64,000 nucleotides of DNA. It comes from Wurfbainia villosa. Lineage: Eukaryota > Streptophyta > Magnoliopsida > Zingiberales > Zingiberaceae. Below the pieces are notes generated by a model, which searched no databases, had not been told where the DNA came from, and saw only the letters and a program-made list of their open reading frames with translations. The stretch covers positions 127,671,272 to 127,735,271 of the forward strand of contig CM045989.1 of NCBI GenBank assembly GCA_025175895.1, written 5' to 3'. Shown piece after piece: positions 49,256 to 60,123 of this stretch. Every line of letters begins with the position of its first letter. The first letter of the stretch is position 1. Position numbers and translations under genes: made by a program.

Positions 49256-50870
49256 TCCCACTACGACGAGGTATCACCTGTATATCCTCTGTGACACGCG
49301 GTGCAGTGACATGTGGTATATCCTCTTGTACCGGTGGTACTGAAGTCGGGACTTCCCCTATCAACTCCTCAAGAACAATCCTACTCGTGGGCTTGTGGTT
49401 CATCACATAGTCCTCCTCTAGAAATCTGGCATTCGTGTTAACGATCACCCTCTGATCTCTAGGACTACAAAACAAACCACCCTTTGTTCCCCTAGGATAG
49501 CCAACGAACATGCATACTTCTGTATGAGGTTCCAACTTATCAGCCTTCACAGATATGTGGACTCCCATATCCAAATATGTCTTAGACTAGGCTTCCGCCT
49601 AGTCCACAATTCTGTGGGAGTAGAAGGCACTGATTTAGATGGAACAAGGTTCAGAATGTATACCGTCGTATCTAGGGCATATCCCCAGAACGAATCTGGC
49701 AAGTCAGAATAACTCATCATCGATCTAACCATCTCCATAAGAGTCCTCTTCCTTCGCTACGTACACCATTCTGCTGGGGTGTGCGGTGAACAATTGGGAT
49801 TGAATCGACCTCACGATAAGTAATTCCTAAACTCTCCCAAGAGGTATTCACCACTACGATCAAATTGTAGTGTCATCTTGAATAATTGTCTATGAAAAAG
49901 ATGAAATATTCAAAACTATCTCTTGCCTGGATAGACATAGGACCATATGAATCAGAATGAACCAATTCCAACACATCTTTGGATCTATACCCCTTGGCCT
50001 TGAAAGGCCTCTTGGTCATCTTACCTTCCAAGCAAGATTCGCAGGTTGGGAGATCCTCCACCACTAATGAACCCAAAGGTCCATCAGCTATCAACCTTTG
50101 AATTCTGCTTAGGTTAATATGACCAATCCTAAGATCCCAAAGATATGTTTGGTTCATTTTCGAAGGTTCTTTTCTCTTATTGGAATTAGAAGATGAGTTA
50201 ATAACTTCTATTTGCATCGTGGGAGCTCGTGGTTCAAGTCATAAATTTCCTATCTATGTAAATGAATAGATAATGTCCCTATTCCTTTTATAACAAATCA
50301 CATCAAAAGAAATAGATTATCCATCCTCAATTTAGAAACAAAGCAATTCTTTCTAAACAAAAGCACATAAAGAAAATTTCTAAGAACCAAAAACTTTATT
50401 TTTCTCAAAAGATAAATAAAACATCTCCCACTTGCAATAGTCGCCATCTTCATGGCATTGCCCAAGTAAATTGTAATATCCCCTTTAGCTAGTCGTCGGG
50501 TTTCCTGGAACCCCTGCAAAGTATTGCAGACATGATTAGTGGCTCGTATCTATACACAGTGCCGATAGATAACACCGCTAACCATGTTACAACGACTAGA
50601 CCAAAAGATATACTTTTGTTCTTGCTTCGGATTGGGATAATCCTTCTTCTCATGTCCGGTCTGCTAGTAAGTGAAGTATTTGCCTTTCGGCTTATTCACT
50701 CCTCCCTGAGATCCTCCCACCACCTTTGCTCCACCTTGTTTCTTCTTCTTCTTGCCTTTCGGCTTAGAAGTAGAAACCTTTTTGAGCAACCATGGCTTGA
50801 GGACACTCTTTGAAGAGTGTATACTTGTACTTCTTAGCAAATAAGACAACATCTAGATTCTTTTCCAATC
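49256..50870 (-). pseudogene. A copy 2 gag remnant, protease and integrase (broken)
   Basis: Integrase C-terminal part and RT linker are in one frame (49044-49574, VGYPRGTKGGLFCSPRDQ to DPWTYDEVIQDID). Integrase middle ([20 protein letters not shown]) is at 49547-49738, the zinc region at 49873-50217 is identical in protein to copy 1, and a protease fragment is at 50298-50519. The knuckle cysteines are lost (YFTY), and the Gag deletion junction at about 50785 is the same as in copy 1 and B. Confidence 0.86.
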
Positions 50871-52000
50871 AACATTAACTAGGAACAGTAAGTTTATTTC
50901 CTTTAGTATTACAACAAGTGGACTGAAAATCAATTTTTGAAAATCCTAAGAATCACATAGATCATTGCTTTAGATTTCAAATATTATTGATTCCTCAAAA
51001 CAATAAAATCCCAAAATCAACCAACACCTCAAAACACCGAGAATATCGCATGCCACGATAGTGTGGACGTATACGAATTCTACATTTGTAAGAGGATGTT
51101 TTACCCATTAATTTTATTATCTTGTCAACCTTACTTTTTGACAAATAAAATTAATAGTTGGTTCCTCTTTGGCCCTACAAATAAAAGCAGTGACTCCGAT
51201 GGGGAGGATACTTTTTATTTGCATCTAAGTGTGCACCATTACACGATACTAAGGGAATTATCTCGGATTATGTGCCTTACCGATGGGGAAGTACACACGC
51301 TCCTAAATAATTTCCTATAACCATTATTTGACCTAGTGATCCGCATACAAACTCATCCGATGGGGAGGAAGGCACTCAGAGCCGACGTGCAAGTTTGTTG
51401 CATCACATGTCAAATTGTAATGGAGGCCGCAGGAATTAATTAAAATATCCCTCTCCCACTTAGTAAATTGAAAATGAGGAATTTTCAAGCACACACAACA
51501 TGCATATAAAACAAATCAGCAATAAATATGGAAAAATCAGAATTTTTCCAACTATTATGGCATTGTTCTCCAATATGCGTCTCGTCGTGTCGCCACCTCG
51601 TCCGCTCCTCCTACACCATGTACGAGCCATCCGGAGATCCGAGCCGAGTATAAAACCTATTTTATTTTACATCCATCGATCCTATACTCCACGAGGGAGT
51701 GTACATGAAATCTAGATCGAAAGTAAAATAAAATAAAGAGTGGCTAAACAATGCCGTATTTAATTACAAAAATTAAATACTAATCTAGCCTCGTCAACCC
51801 CGAGGATTCAAATAATATACAATCATACAAAACAATCACATACACACATATAGCCATAATAGTCGGATCTTATGCCTGCAACCAAAAAGTTAGCCTACGC
51901 ACATCCTACTAGTATCCGGCATACAAAATATATGATATGTGCATGAAAGTAACCGAATCCAAAAACACACAAAACCGGAAACCATGGCTCTGATACCATT
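50871..52000 (-). other. A copy 2 leader and primer binding site
   Basis: Near-identical to 44216-45346, with a few true substitutions. The primer site on minus is at 51982-51998. Confidence 0.8.
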
Positions 52001-54489
52001 TGTTGGCAATGTGCTAGTCCTCGGAATGCTCATAGGCTCCCATGTCCCCGGATTAAAATTTTCACTAATGAGAACTAATCCGGATGGGATGAGTTTCCTA
52101 AGCACAACCAATTCGTGCTGTCGTCGCTAACGACAAACTAGTTGTCCAAGCAACCAACTCTCCTAGTCGATTAGCCGCGGAAGAGACGACGGACGGATCG
52201 CCGGTTTTTATGTTTTTTATCGGGGTCCATGATTATACAAATATATGCAAATATAAACATGTATAATCAACACATACATAAAGTAAACATCCACATAATA
52301 ATAGAAACATGCAAAGATCATAAATAAAAGTTATAAAACTTTTATACCTCTTGATCTTCTATCATATGTCCTAACCTCCTTGTAGACTTCGTGTGGGCGA
52401 AGATCCTCCACAAGTTGAAGCTTCTTAGATCCTCTTCAATCCAAAGAAAGAAGAACTCTCTTTCCCTTCTTGCTTGAGCCAACCACCAATCCACAAAGGA
52501 TTGATGCCGCCGGCCCCAAGAATAGAGAGAACATAATGGAAACAATCAAGCAACTGAACTAGGGACAAACCCTAGCTCCTAGTGCCGCCGGCCAAGAGGA
52601 AAACAAAAGGAAAAGAGGAATAGGTTGGGCACCACCAAAGGTATAGGAAAAAGGATAGGAACCGGCCAACACCCTAGGAAGAAGAAGAACACTTCCCCTA
52701 TAGTTGCCACCTACCTTTCCTTCCAAACCCTAGCCGCCCAACCAAGCTTCCTTTGGATTTCTTGCCGCCCAAGGTAGAGGAAGACAAAGTAGTGGCCGGC
52801 CAACCCTTAGAAGGAAGAAGATGAGCCCTTCCCCTATAGTTGCCGCCCAACCTAACTTCCAACCTTGCCGCCCAATCCAAAGAGCCAAACCCTAATCTAA
52901 TTAGGGTTTCCTCCATAGGTTTCTTGCCGCCTAAGCATGGTGGAGAAGAGAGAACTATGAGCTAGCCACCTCCAAGGAAGAAGACAAGATTCTCCATAGG
53001 TTGCCGCCCAATCCAAATCATCACCTTGGCCGCCCAACCTAAGGAGCCAAAACCCTAATTAGGGTTTCCTCCTTGAGGTTGCTTGCCGCCCAAGCAAACT
53101 AGGCAAAACCCTAATTTCCTTAGCTTCCATCATGAACCATTGAAAGGATGGAGAAGCTTGGGCGCCGGCCAAGTTAAGGAGGAAAAGGGAGGAAAGGTTT
53201 TGCCAGCCATCATTGGGAAGAAGAAGAAGAGAAGCCTCCTTCATGTTGCCGCCCAACACCATGAACCAAAACCTAACCCTAGCCTCCTCCTTGTTTCTTG
53301 CCGCCCAAGCCATCCAACTCCATCTCCAAAAACCTTAGTTGCCGCCCAACCCAAGCCACCCTTTTTATAGAGTTAGGTTTAGGCCTTGGTTTTATCTCCA
53401 CCATCGGTTCTAGGGTTTTAATCCCAACCGTCGGATCTAGAGATTTAATCTCAACCGTCGGTTCTAGGATTTTAATCCAACCGTCGGATCTAGAGATTTA
53501 ATCTCCACCGTCGGTTCTAGGGATTTAATCCCAACCGTCGGATCTAGAGATTTGTTTTCCATCATTGATCTAGACTTCATGAGGTTTATATAAGGCTACG
53601 ATAGGGACCATGAGGAGGAGTTGGGTCTTGGCCACCCGATGGATCGGAACCACACAAACTTGATCCATCAATGATGTTCCATTCCACTAGAGGATCATCA
53701 TCAAACTACCTCACCAACCCCCATAAATTAATATGGGCTCCATATATTATTTGTACATTTATCTCCCCGTGTTTAAGATATCGAATGTCCGTCAATCGAT
53801 TGATTTACTGACCATCAATCAATTAACATCTAACTCCTCGAGCAGTACCACTCAACCTTATCATCATGTTGACTAAGTCAACCCGCGGGGTTTACATGAT
53901 AAACCTTATGAGCTCCTCAAGGGGACATCATCAACCTAATATATAGGACACGGATTCCTCCTATAATCAACGGCACACCATGTAAATAATATCATTTCCC
54001 AACTTACCGGGCATATTGATTTAATCCATAGAAATCTCACCCTCTGGTAAATCAAAGAAATAAATACTAAGTACATGTGCCCGTTATTATATCGGGATTA
54101 AGAGCATGTACAACATAATATCCGAGGTCCGATTCAATTATGTAGTCAGCAATAAATTGAATCACCTCTATGTCGGTCCTGCTCAATGCACCTAAGTGTA
54201 CTAGTGTAACTCTATGTTCAAGACAAAACAATACCAAGCTACACTACAACCATGCCAATGGTTTGTCCAAGACCATCTTGGTTGTGAGCCTCTACTTATA
54301 CTCTACAAGGGACTGATAACATGATCTTCTGTGCCATCACCCAAGCACCATGTTATCTATAATGTAAAGTATTAGACAATATGCACAACATATAATAAAT
54401 ATAAAAGTGCAGACAATGATCATGTGATTCTTATTTCAAAATAAAGATGTTCATACTAAAGAGCTAGGCTTTCAGTATACATCCCAACA
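52001..54489 (-). repeat. A composite, LTR 3 (terminal 5' LTR)
   Basis: 2489 bp, the cleanest of the three. TATA on minus at 53363-53369, 27-bp repeats at 53400-53555. In the transcribed part there are 13 GCCGCC cores (52507-53345) and telo-box palindromes at 52887-52909 and 53050-53067. Right target copy CTTCA is at 54490-54494. Confidence 0.93.
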
Positions 54490-54491
54490 CT

Positions 54492-54957
54492 TCACTCAAC
54501 CAAGCACATTCCAAGTTCTCTCCTTAGTGATGAAAATTCTACTTCGGGGAGAGCCTTGGTAAATATATCGGCTAAGTTGGACTTGGATTCAATATAATTG
54601 AGCTCAATATCCCCCTTAGCCACATGGTCTCTAATGAAGTGATGCTTCACTTCAATGTGCTTGGTCCTAGAGTGATGCACCGGGTGTTTGGTCAAGTTAA
54701 TGGTGCTTACATTATCACAAAATACTTTCATGTTGGAGTAAGATAGCTCATAATCTTCTAGGGTATGTTTCATCCATAAGAGTTGAGCTACACAACCACC
54801 CATAGCCACATATTCGGCCTTGGTGGTGGATAAAGTAACACAAGGTTGCTTCCTACTACTCCAACTCACTAGGGAAGACCCAAGGAATTGGCATCCACCA
54901 CTAGTACTCTTCCGATCCAATTTGCAACCGGCATAATCGGAATCGGTGTACCCAATT
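54492..54957 (-). pseudogene. Element E pol, RNase H
   Basis: 142 open residues, starting in the RNase H domain: LDRKSTSGGCQFLGSSLVSW, LSTTKAEYVAMGGCVAQLLW, then HIEVKHHFIRDHV and the end NLADIFTKALP. The acidic residues of the fold are visible in TDSDYAG (just upstream), KAEY and FCDN. A single-base frameshift near 54957 separates it from RT. The TGA stop is part of the target duplication where A inserted, so pol was complete at its 3' end. Confidence 0.9.
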
Positions 54958-56752
54958 AAACAAAAGACCTAGTCCTAGGGTACCATAGACCTACATTTAG
55001 TGTGCCCTTGACATATCTTAAAATTCTTTTAACGGCAACTAAATGAGATTCCTTAGCACATGATTGATACCTAGCACACATACCAACCGCAAATAATATG
55101 TCGGGTCTACTAGCGGTTAAATACAAGAGGCTACCAATCATGCTCCTATAAAGGGTAAGATCTATTTGTTTTCCTTCACTATCACTATCTATTTTGGTAT
55201 TGGTTGCCATTGGAGTTGACACTACCTTAGCATTTTCTAAACCAAACTTCCTAATCATTTCCTTAGCATATTTGGTTTGATAAATGTAAATTTCTTCACT
55301 AGTTTGTTTAACTTGCAAACCTAGGAAGAAATTTAATTCTCCAACTAGACTCATCTCAAATTCTTTTTCCATATTTTGAATAAAGTCTTGAAGAAGCTCA
55401 TCATTTGTTGACCCAAAGATAATGTCATCAACATACACTTGGGCTACAAAGATGTCCTTAGATGTTGACTTTATAAAGAGAGTTTGATCTATACTACCCC
55501 TTTTGAAATCCTTAGAGATTAGGAAAGTTGACAATCTTTCATACCAAGCCCGGGGAGCTTGTTTCAAACCATATAAGGCTTTCCTAAGCTTGTAGACATG
55601 GTTTGGGTAGTCCATATTTTCAAACCCGGGAGGTTGTTCTACATACACCTCTTCCTTAATAAACCCATTTAGGAATGCCGATTTGACATCCATTTGATGG
55701 AGTTTGAAACCCATATAGGAGGCATATGCTAAAAGTATTCTAATGGACTCTAATCTAGCAACCGGGGCATATGTTTCATCATAATCAAGTCCTTCAACTT
55801 GATTAAAACCCCTTGCAACTAATCGTGCTTTATTTCTAGTGATATTCCCTTGGTCATCTAGTTTGTTCCTAAAAACCCATCTTGTAGTAATAATTGTGTT
55901 TTCACTTGGTCTAGGAACTAACTCCCACACTTGACTCCTATCAAATTGAGTCAATTCATCTTGCATTGCTAAGATCCAATCCGGATCAAGTAATGCATCT
56001 TTAATGTTTTTGGGCTCAATTTGAGAAATTAGAGCTATATGACTAGTGGGGTCCCTATGGAATGACCTAGTCCTAACTCCTTGAGATAATTCACCCACAA
56101 TTTGATCTAATGGGTGACTTTGATGAACTCTTATGGTTCTAGGAGGTGTATCAAGTTGAGTTTGATCATGATTAACTTCAATCCTAAGTTCATCATCGCA
56201 GTCATCCCTTACTCCCCCTTGATCCAATCCTCCCCCTTGATTAATACCTCCTAAGTTTAAATCTTGAAATTGTTTGGTAATTTCTTGATTTTCATTATTT
56301 ATGTCATCATCAATAGGGGATTTTCTAGGGTATGTATTTGAAGTTTCATCAAATTGAACATTTGAAGATTCTTCAATCTTTTGAGTCCTTTTGTTGTAAA
56401 CTCTATATCCTACACTAGTGGATGAGTATCCAACTAGGATTCCCTCATCCGCTTTGGACTCAAATTTACTTAGGTTATCTTTGGTATTTAAGATATAGAC
56501 TTTACATCCAAAGACCTTAAAATAATGAATTGTTGGAATTGTACCATTCCACAATTCAAATGGAGTTTTTCCTAAAAACCTATGAATTAATACCCTATTT
56601 TGGATATAGCAAGCGGTATTAACCGCTTCCGCCCACAAGTAGCTAGGTAAGGAATATGCATTAAGCATTGTCCTAGCCGCTTCTTGTAGGGCACGATTTT
56701 TTTCTTTCCACAACTCCATTTTGTTGGGGTGTTCTAGGACAAGAAAATTCAT
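54956..56752 (-). pseudogene. Element E pol, integrase C-terminal part and RT (598-residue open frame)
   Basis: Frame includes LQEAARTMLNAYSLPSYLWA (integrase end), an acidic linker, then RT: ITTRWVFRNKLDDQGN, KARLVARGFNQVEG, DYDETYAPVARL, HQMDVKSAFLNGF, YGLKQAPRAWYERL, YVDDIIFGSTN (YVDD at 55424-55435), ELNFFLGLQVKQ and YLTASRPDILFAVG. RT motifs appear complete, and this is the best preserved polymerase in the window. Frameshifts at both ends (near 54957 and 56720) disconnect it from RNase H and from the integrase core. Confidence 0.92.
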
Positions 56753-57310
56753 GCTTGTACCCTTGTTCTAAGCAAAAAGTTGAAAAGTTAGAATTCTCAA
56801 ACTCTCCACCATGATCACTACGGATCCGGTTGATTTTGAGTTTTCTTTCATTTTCTACTCTTTTGCTAAATCCTATGATTATTTCTAAGGTTTCATCCTT
56901 ATTTTTCAAGAAAAACACCCAAGTAAACCTAGAAAAATCATCTACTATTACCAAGCAATATTTACTATCAATTATAGATGGGGTACTATGGCAATCAAAT
57001 AAATCCATATGTAGTAATTCTAATGGTAAAGCGGTACTAAGTAAATTTTTACCTTTGTGTGATGTTTTTGATTGTTTCCCTTCTTGACAAGCATCACACA
57101 TCTTGTCCTTGAGATATTTGACTCTAGGCAATCCTTTGACTAGCTTCAATTTTGCTATTTTGGCTATATTCTTCATGTTTATGTGACCTAGTCTCCTATG
57201 CCAAAGCCAACTTTCTTCCTCTTTTGCAATAAGACACTTAGTGGAAGGATTAGTAGCATAAGATAAATCAACATAATATATATTTGATTTTCTAAAGCCT
57301 ACTAACATGC
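56673..57310 (-). pseudogene. Element E pol, integrase zinc domain and core
   Basis: Zinc region WLWHRRLGHINMKNIAKIAK with CDACQEGKQSKTSH, then the core: LLHMDLFDCHSTPS (first Asp), RSDHGGEFEN (second Asp) and PQQNGVVERKK (Glu). The frame breaks right after the Glu motif, near 56720, and is taken up by the next frame. A second break lies near 57310-57390, towards protease. The catalytic triad is intact. Confidence 0.92.
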
Positions 57311-57379
57311 AATCATTTATAGTTTTGTGTCTTATAAAGCATTTTGAGGAATCAAACTTAACATCAAAATTTGCATCAC

Positions 57380-57600
57380 ATAATTGGCTTACACTAAGTT
57401 AAATTTCATATTTTTAACTAATAGAACTTTATGAATAGCAAGATTGGGAGATACCTCAATGGTGCCCTTTCCTAAAATTTTAAGTTTGCCGCTATTACCA
57501 AAAGACACTTTTCCTTGGCTAGTGTGGTTGATAGTGGAGAATTTTCTCTCATCCCCGGTCATATGCTTTGAGCACCCACTATCAACTATCCACAAGCTTG
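57380..57600 (-). pseudogene. Element E pol, protease
   Basis: Aspartic protease with LWIVDSGCSKHMTGD (Asp-Ser-Gly active site), then GKVSFGNSGKLKILGKGTIE and HKVLLVKNMKFNLV. The frame ends in a TAA near 57389. It would cut Gag-Pol into mature proteins. The upstream TAG near 57611 separates it from Gag in this copy. Confidence 0.88.
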
Positions 57601-57610
57601 GTTCTTCTAC

Positions 57611-58642
57611 CTATGTCACATGAAAAACACAATCCTTAGGTACCCAAATCTTAGGACCACTAGCATTAATTATAAATTTCTTTGGTACCCATGCTTTTCT
57701 CCCCTTGCTTTTAATCATGGATTTTCTACTAACTAGGGATGCAAATGCTACCTCTTTCTCCTTAGGTCTATATCCTAAACCGGCCTTATTGTAAATTTCC
57801 CTTTGGTCCTTAATAATCATATCTAGATATTTGGAACCATTAGTGAACTTTTCTAGGCATGTTCTTAATTTACTTATTTCTTTTCTTAACTCATCATTTT
57901 CATCCCTAAGAGTACAATCATTATCACTAGATGATTTATCACATGATGCATCTATATTCTTAAATGATTTGATTTCTAATTTTAGATCCTTAATCCTAGT
58001 TTTTGATCTATTTAAAGCATTTTGTAAACATGCAATAGTCTTATAAAGTAAATCTACTTTGGGTGAGTCATTTACCTCATCATCATCACTTGATGATGAT
58101 TCATCACTTGAAGAGGAAGAAGACTCCTCGCTTGAGCTTCCGATTTCTTCCAATGCCATGAGGGCTAAGTTCCGGGTTGAATGGCAAACTTCTTCATCGT
58201 CGGTAGACTCCTCCATACTTAGAGTATCCCACGTTTGTGCCATCATCGCCTCCTTCTTCTTCTTTTCCTTCTTTTCCTTCTTCTTCTTATCCTTCTCCTC
58301 CTTTTTCTTTAGTTCCGGGCAATTTTGCTTTATGTGCCCTTTCTTGTTGCAACCAAAACACGTCACGTTAGAAATAGAATTTGAATTGTTAGAAGATTTA
58401 CCTCTTGAGGATTGAAACATCCTCTTCACATCTTTCTTGGTGAGCCTCCTTGACTTCCCACCAAATTTCTTGACGTAGTGTGCTACCTCACTTGCCGACA
58501 ACTCATCCTCACTACTTGATGAGTCCTCCTCGGATTCGGATGAGGAAGACACCTCCTTCTTTTCCGTTTTCTTCTTCTCCTTCTTTCCTACAAAAAGAGC
58601 TATACCCTTCTCTTTGGATGAAGTGTTAGCTTGTTCATGCAA
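57611..58642 (-). pseudogene. Element E gag, C-terminal part with zinc knuckle
   Basis: 343 open residues. KKFGGKSRRLTKKDVKRMF precedes the zinc knuckle CFGCNKKGHIKQNC (58319-58360, complete CCHC), a run of Lys/Glu (KKEEKDKKKKEKKEKKKK), then acidic serine stretches (ESSSSSSDESSSSDDDE) and a coiled coil (NDELRKEISKLRTCLEKF). This long tail is usual for SIRE-type Gag. It would bind RNA in the particle. It joins protease across a stop. Confidence 0.88.
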
Positions 58643-59243
58643 TTGAAATTCACAAAATAACTCATCTAATTTAACTAATGAAAGATCCTAGAAACCTTAT
58701 AGGCATCTACCATTGAGGCCCATAAGGTGGTCCTAGGAAGGCTTGTAGTACATACCTCACAAGGTCTCGGTTGTCGACCTTTTCACCTATAACGTGTAGT
58801 CCGCTGACTACTTCCTTGAAGCGCCCGTGCTTTTGGCTCATGATTTCATTTGTCTTCATAGTGAAGCTTTAGTTGGCCAATCAAAAGGTCCCTCTTGGCC
58901 CTTCTTGTCTCTTTGGATCCTTCATTGAGTTCGATGAGCTTCTCTCAAAGCTCTTTTGCTTGAATGGCCCGACCTTAGAAAGTTGCTCCTTGGATAGACC
59001 ACATTGAAGTGTGGTCGTTGCTTTTGCATTTGCTTGTGCTTTCTTGGCCATCTCTCTTGTCCAATCCTTTGTCGGTAGTGGTGCTCCGAATTCGTCGACC
59101 GGCTTCTCAAAACCATCTACAACACTAAACCAATTCTCAATATCGTTCATTAAATAATATTCCATCCTACCTTTCCAATATCCAAAATCGTTGCCGTCGA
59201 AGAACGGAGGCCTCACCGTGCTATACCCCTCTTGAAATGTCAT
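58643..59243 (-). pseudogene. Element E gag, N-terminal part
   Basis: Starts MTFQEGYSTVRPPFFDGNDF at 59243, only 54 bases from the 5' LTR and just after the primer site, which supports this ATG. It continues with YWKGRMEYYLMNDIENWFSV and KKAQANAKATTTLQCGLSKE, the capsid domain typical of copia Gag. From about 58990 on, frameshifts and an apparent short deletion break the frame, which resumes at 58642. The window holds no other Gag of this type. Confidence 0.88.
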
Positions 59244-59280
59244 CTTTGCTCCGGTTGATTGCTAGATCTTCCGATGCGAT

Positions 59281-59294
59281 CCGGCTCGATACCA
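59281..59294 (-). other. Primer binding site of element E
   Basis: On minus TGGTATCGAGCCGG, two bases from the LTR. It is the Met-initiator tRNA site with one A missing, as in C and D. Confidence 0.65.
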
Positions 59295-59296
59295 CT

Positions 59297-60123
59297 TGTT
59301 AGGAATCGTTGGAATAGCTAGAGGGGGTGAATAGCATTTTTCGTTTCTACAAGAAGATTAGCGAAGCAAACACAATAATATATGTAAAACAAAATCAAAC
59401 GCAAACAAGGCCTTTTACGTGGTTCGAGATAACGCTCCTACTCCACTACGGCGATCCTTGAGGTGGATCAATCCAAGCAAATCCACTAATGAGCTTTCTT
59501 TACCTCTTCTTTACAAAAGATGTTGATCTAAGCTTAGAGAGAAGAGGAGGAGATTTAAATCACTTAGAAAGCTAAAGAATTCGTGGAGGCTGTTGAGAAA
59601 GATTGGAGAATAAGCATTAACCCCAAAAACCTCCACCAGCCCTCTTTTTATAGAGAAGAGGCTGATTTTCCCGTTGGAGCCCGATCAGTCGACTGATGTA
59701 CAGCATCAGTCGACTACTGGCATGGTTAACGACTTCTGAATAGCCGGATTCGCGGGATTCAGAGTCGTTTCATCCAACGGCACTTTCATCAGTCGACTGA
59801 TCCCTCCATCAGTCGACTGATGGAGTGATCAGTCGAGTGATCACGGCCGCAGTCGAGTGCGACTCCATTCTGTGCTCATTTTTACGTCTATCGATCATTT
59901 ATCAGTTGGCGATCGATCGATTGCAACATCGATCGACTACCTTGGTCACGAATGATCGCTGGTCGAGGTTTCATCCCGACTCGGTCGAGCACCGACGGTC
60001 GATCGATACATCGTGTCGATCGTGATACTTATCAAGTGTGAATATTTCACACTTGATTTCACCCCCTAGACCTAGACTTAACCTCCTAGCTCTTCCTTAA
60101 GCCTTGCGCCTTCAGGATCCCTC
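59297..60123 (-). repeat. Element E 5' LTR, truncated
   Basis: 827 bp, homologous to 36430-37242. In the sense direction it lacks the first 373 bp (start of U3). The break is after GGATCCCTC, followed at once by T sequence. Intact ATCAGTCGACTGAT palindromes lie at 59684-59697 and at about 59788 and 59808. Confidence 0.9.

Larger units (their letters stand above)
38650..54489 (-). mobile_element. A composite: copia elements sharing LTRs (LTR-internal-LTR-internal-LTR)
   Basis: Three LTRs (38650-41126, 45347-47814, 52001-54489) enclose two internal regions (41127-45346, 47815-52000) in the same orientation. Each LTR starts TGTTGGCAATG and ends CCAACA. CTTCA flanks only the outer ends (38645-38649 and 54490-54494), so the whole is one insertion site. 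Purine tracts and intact Met-tRNA sites (TGGTATCAGAGCCATGG on minus) bracket both internal regions. It lies in E, right after the pol stop. Gag and RT deletions match element B. Confidence 0.92.
36430..60123 (-). mobile_element. Element E: Ty1/copia SIRE/Maximus-like, 5' truncated, hosting A
   Basis: Sense is minus. 3' LTR 36430-37615, tail 37616-38649, pol and gag 54490-59243, primer site next to a truncated 5' LTR 59297-60123. The A composite interrupts it. Gag (FFDGNDFGYWKGRM), protease (WIVDSGCSKHMTGD) and RT (YVDDIIFGSTN) fit the SIRE lineage as I recall it. The first 373 bp of the 5' LTR are missing and 39 bp of T are duplicated at the flanks (36391-36429 and 60124-60162). Confidence 0.9.

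Noticed and set aside
58059..58415. Plus-strand ORF with Ser/Glu and Phe runs
   Set aside because: It is the mirror of the acidic and lysine-rich Gag tail of element E.
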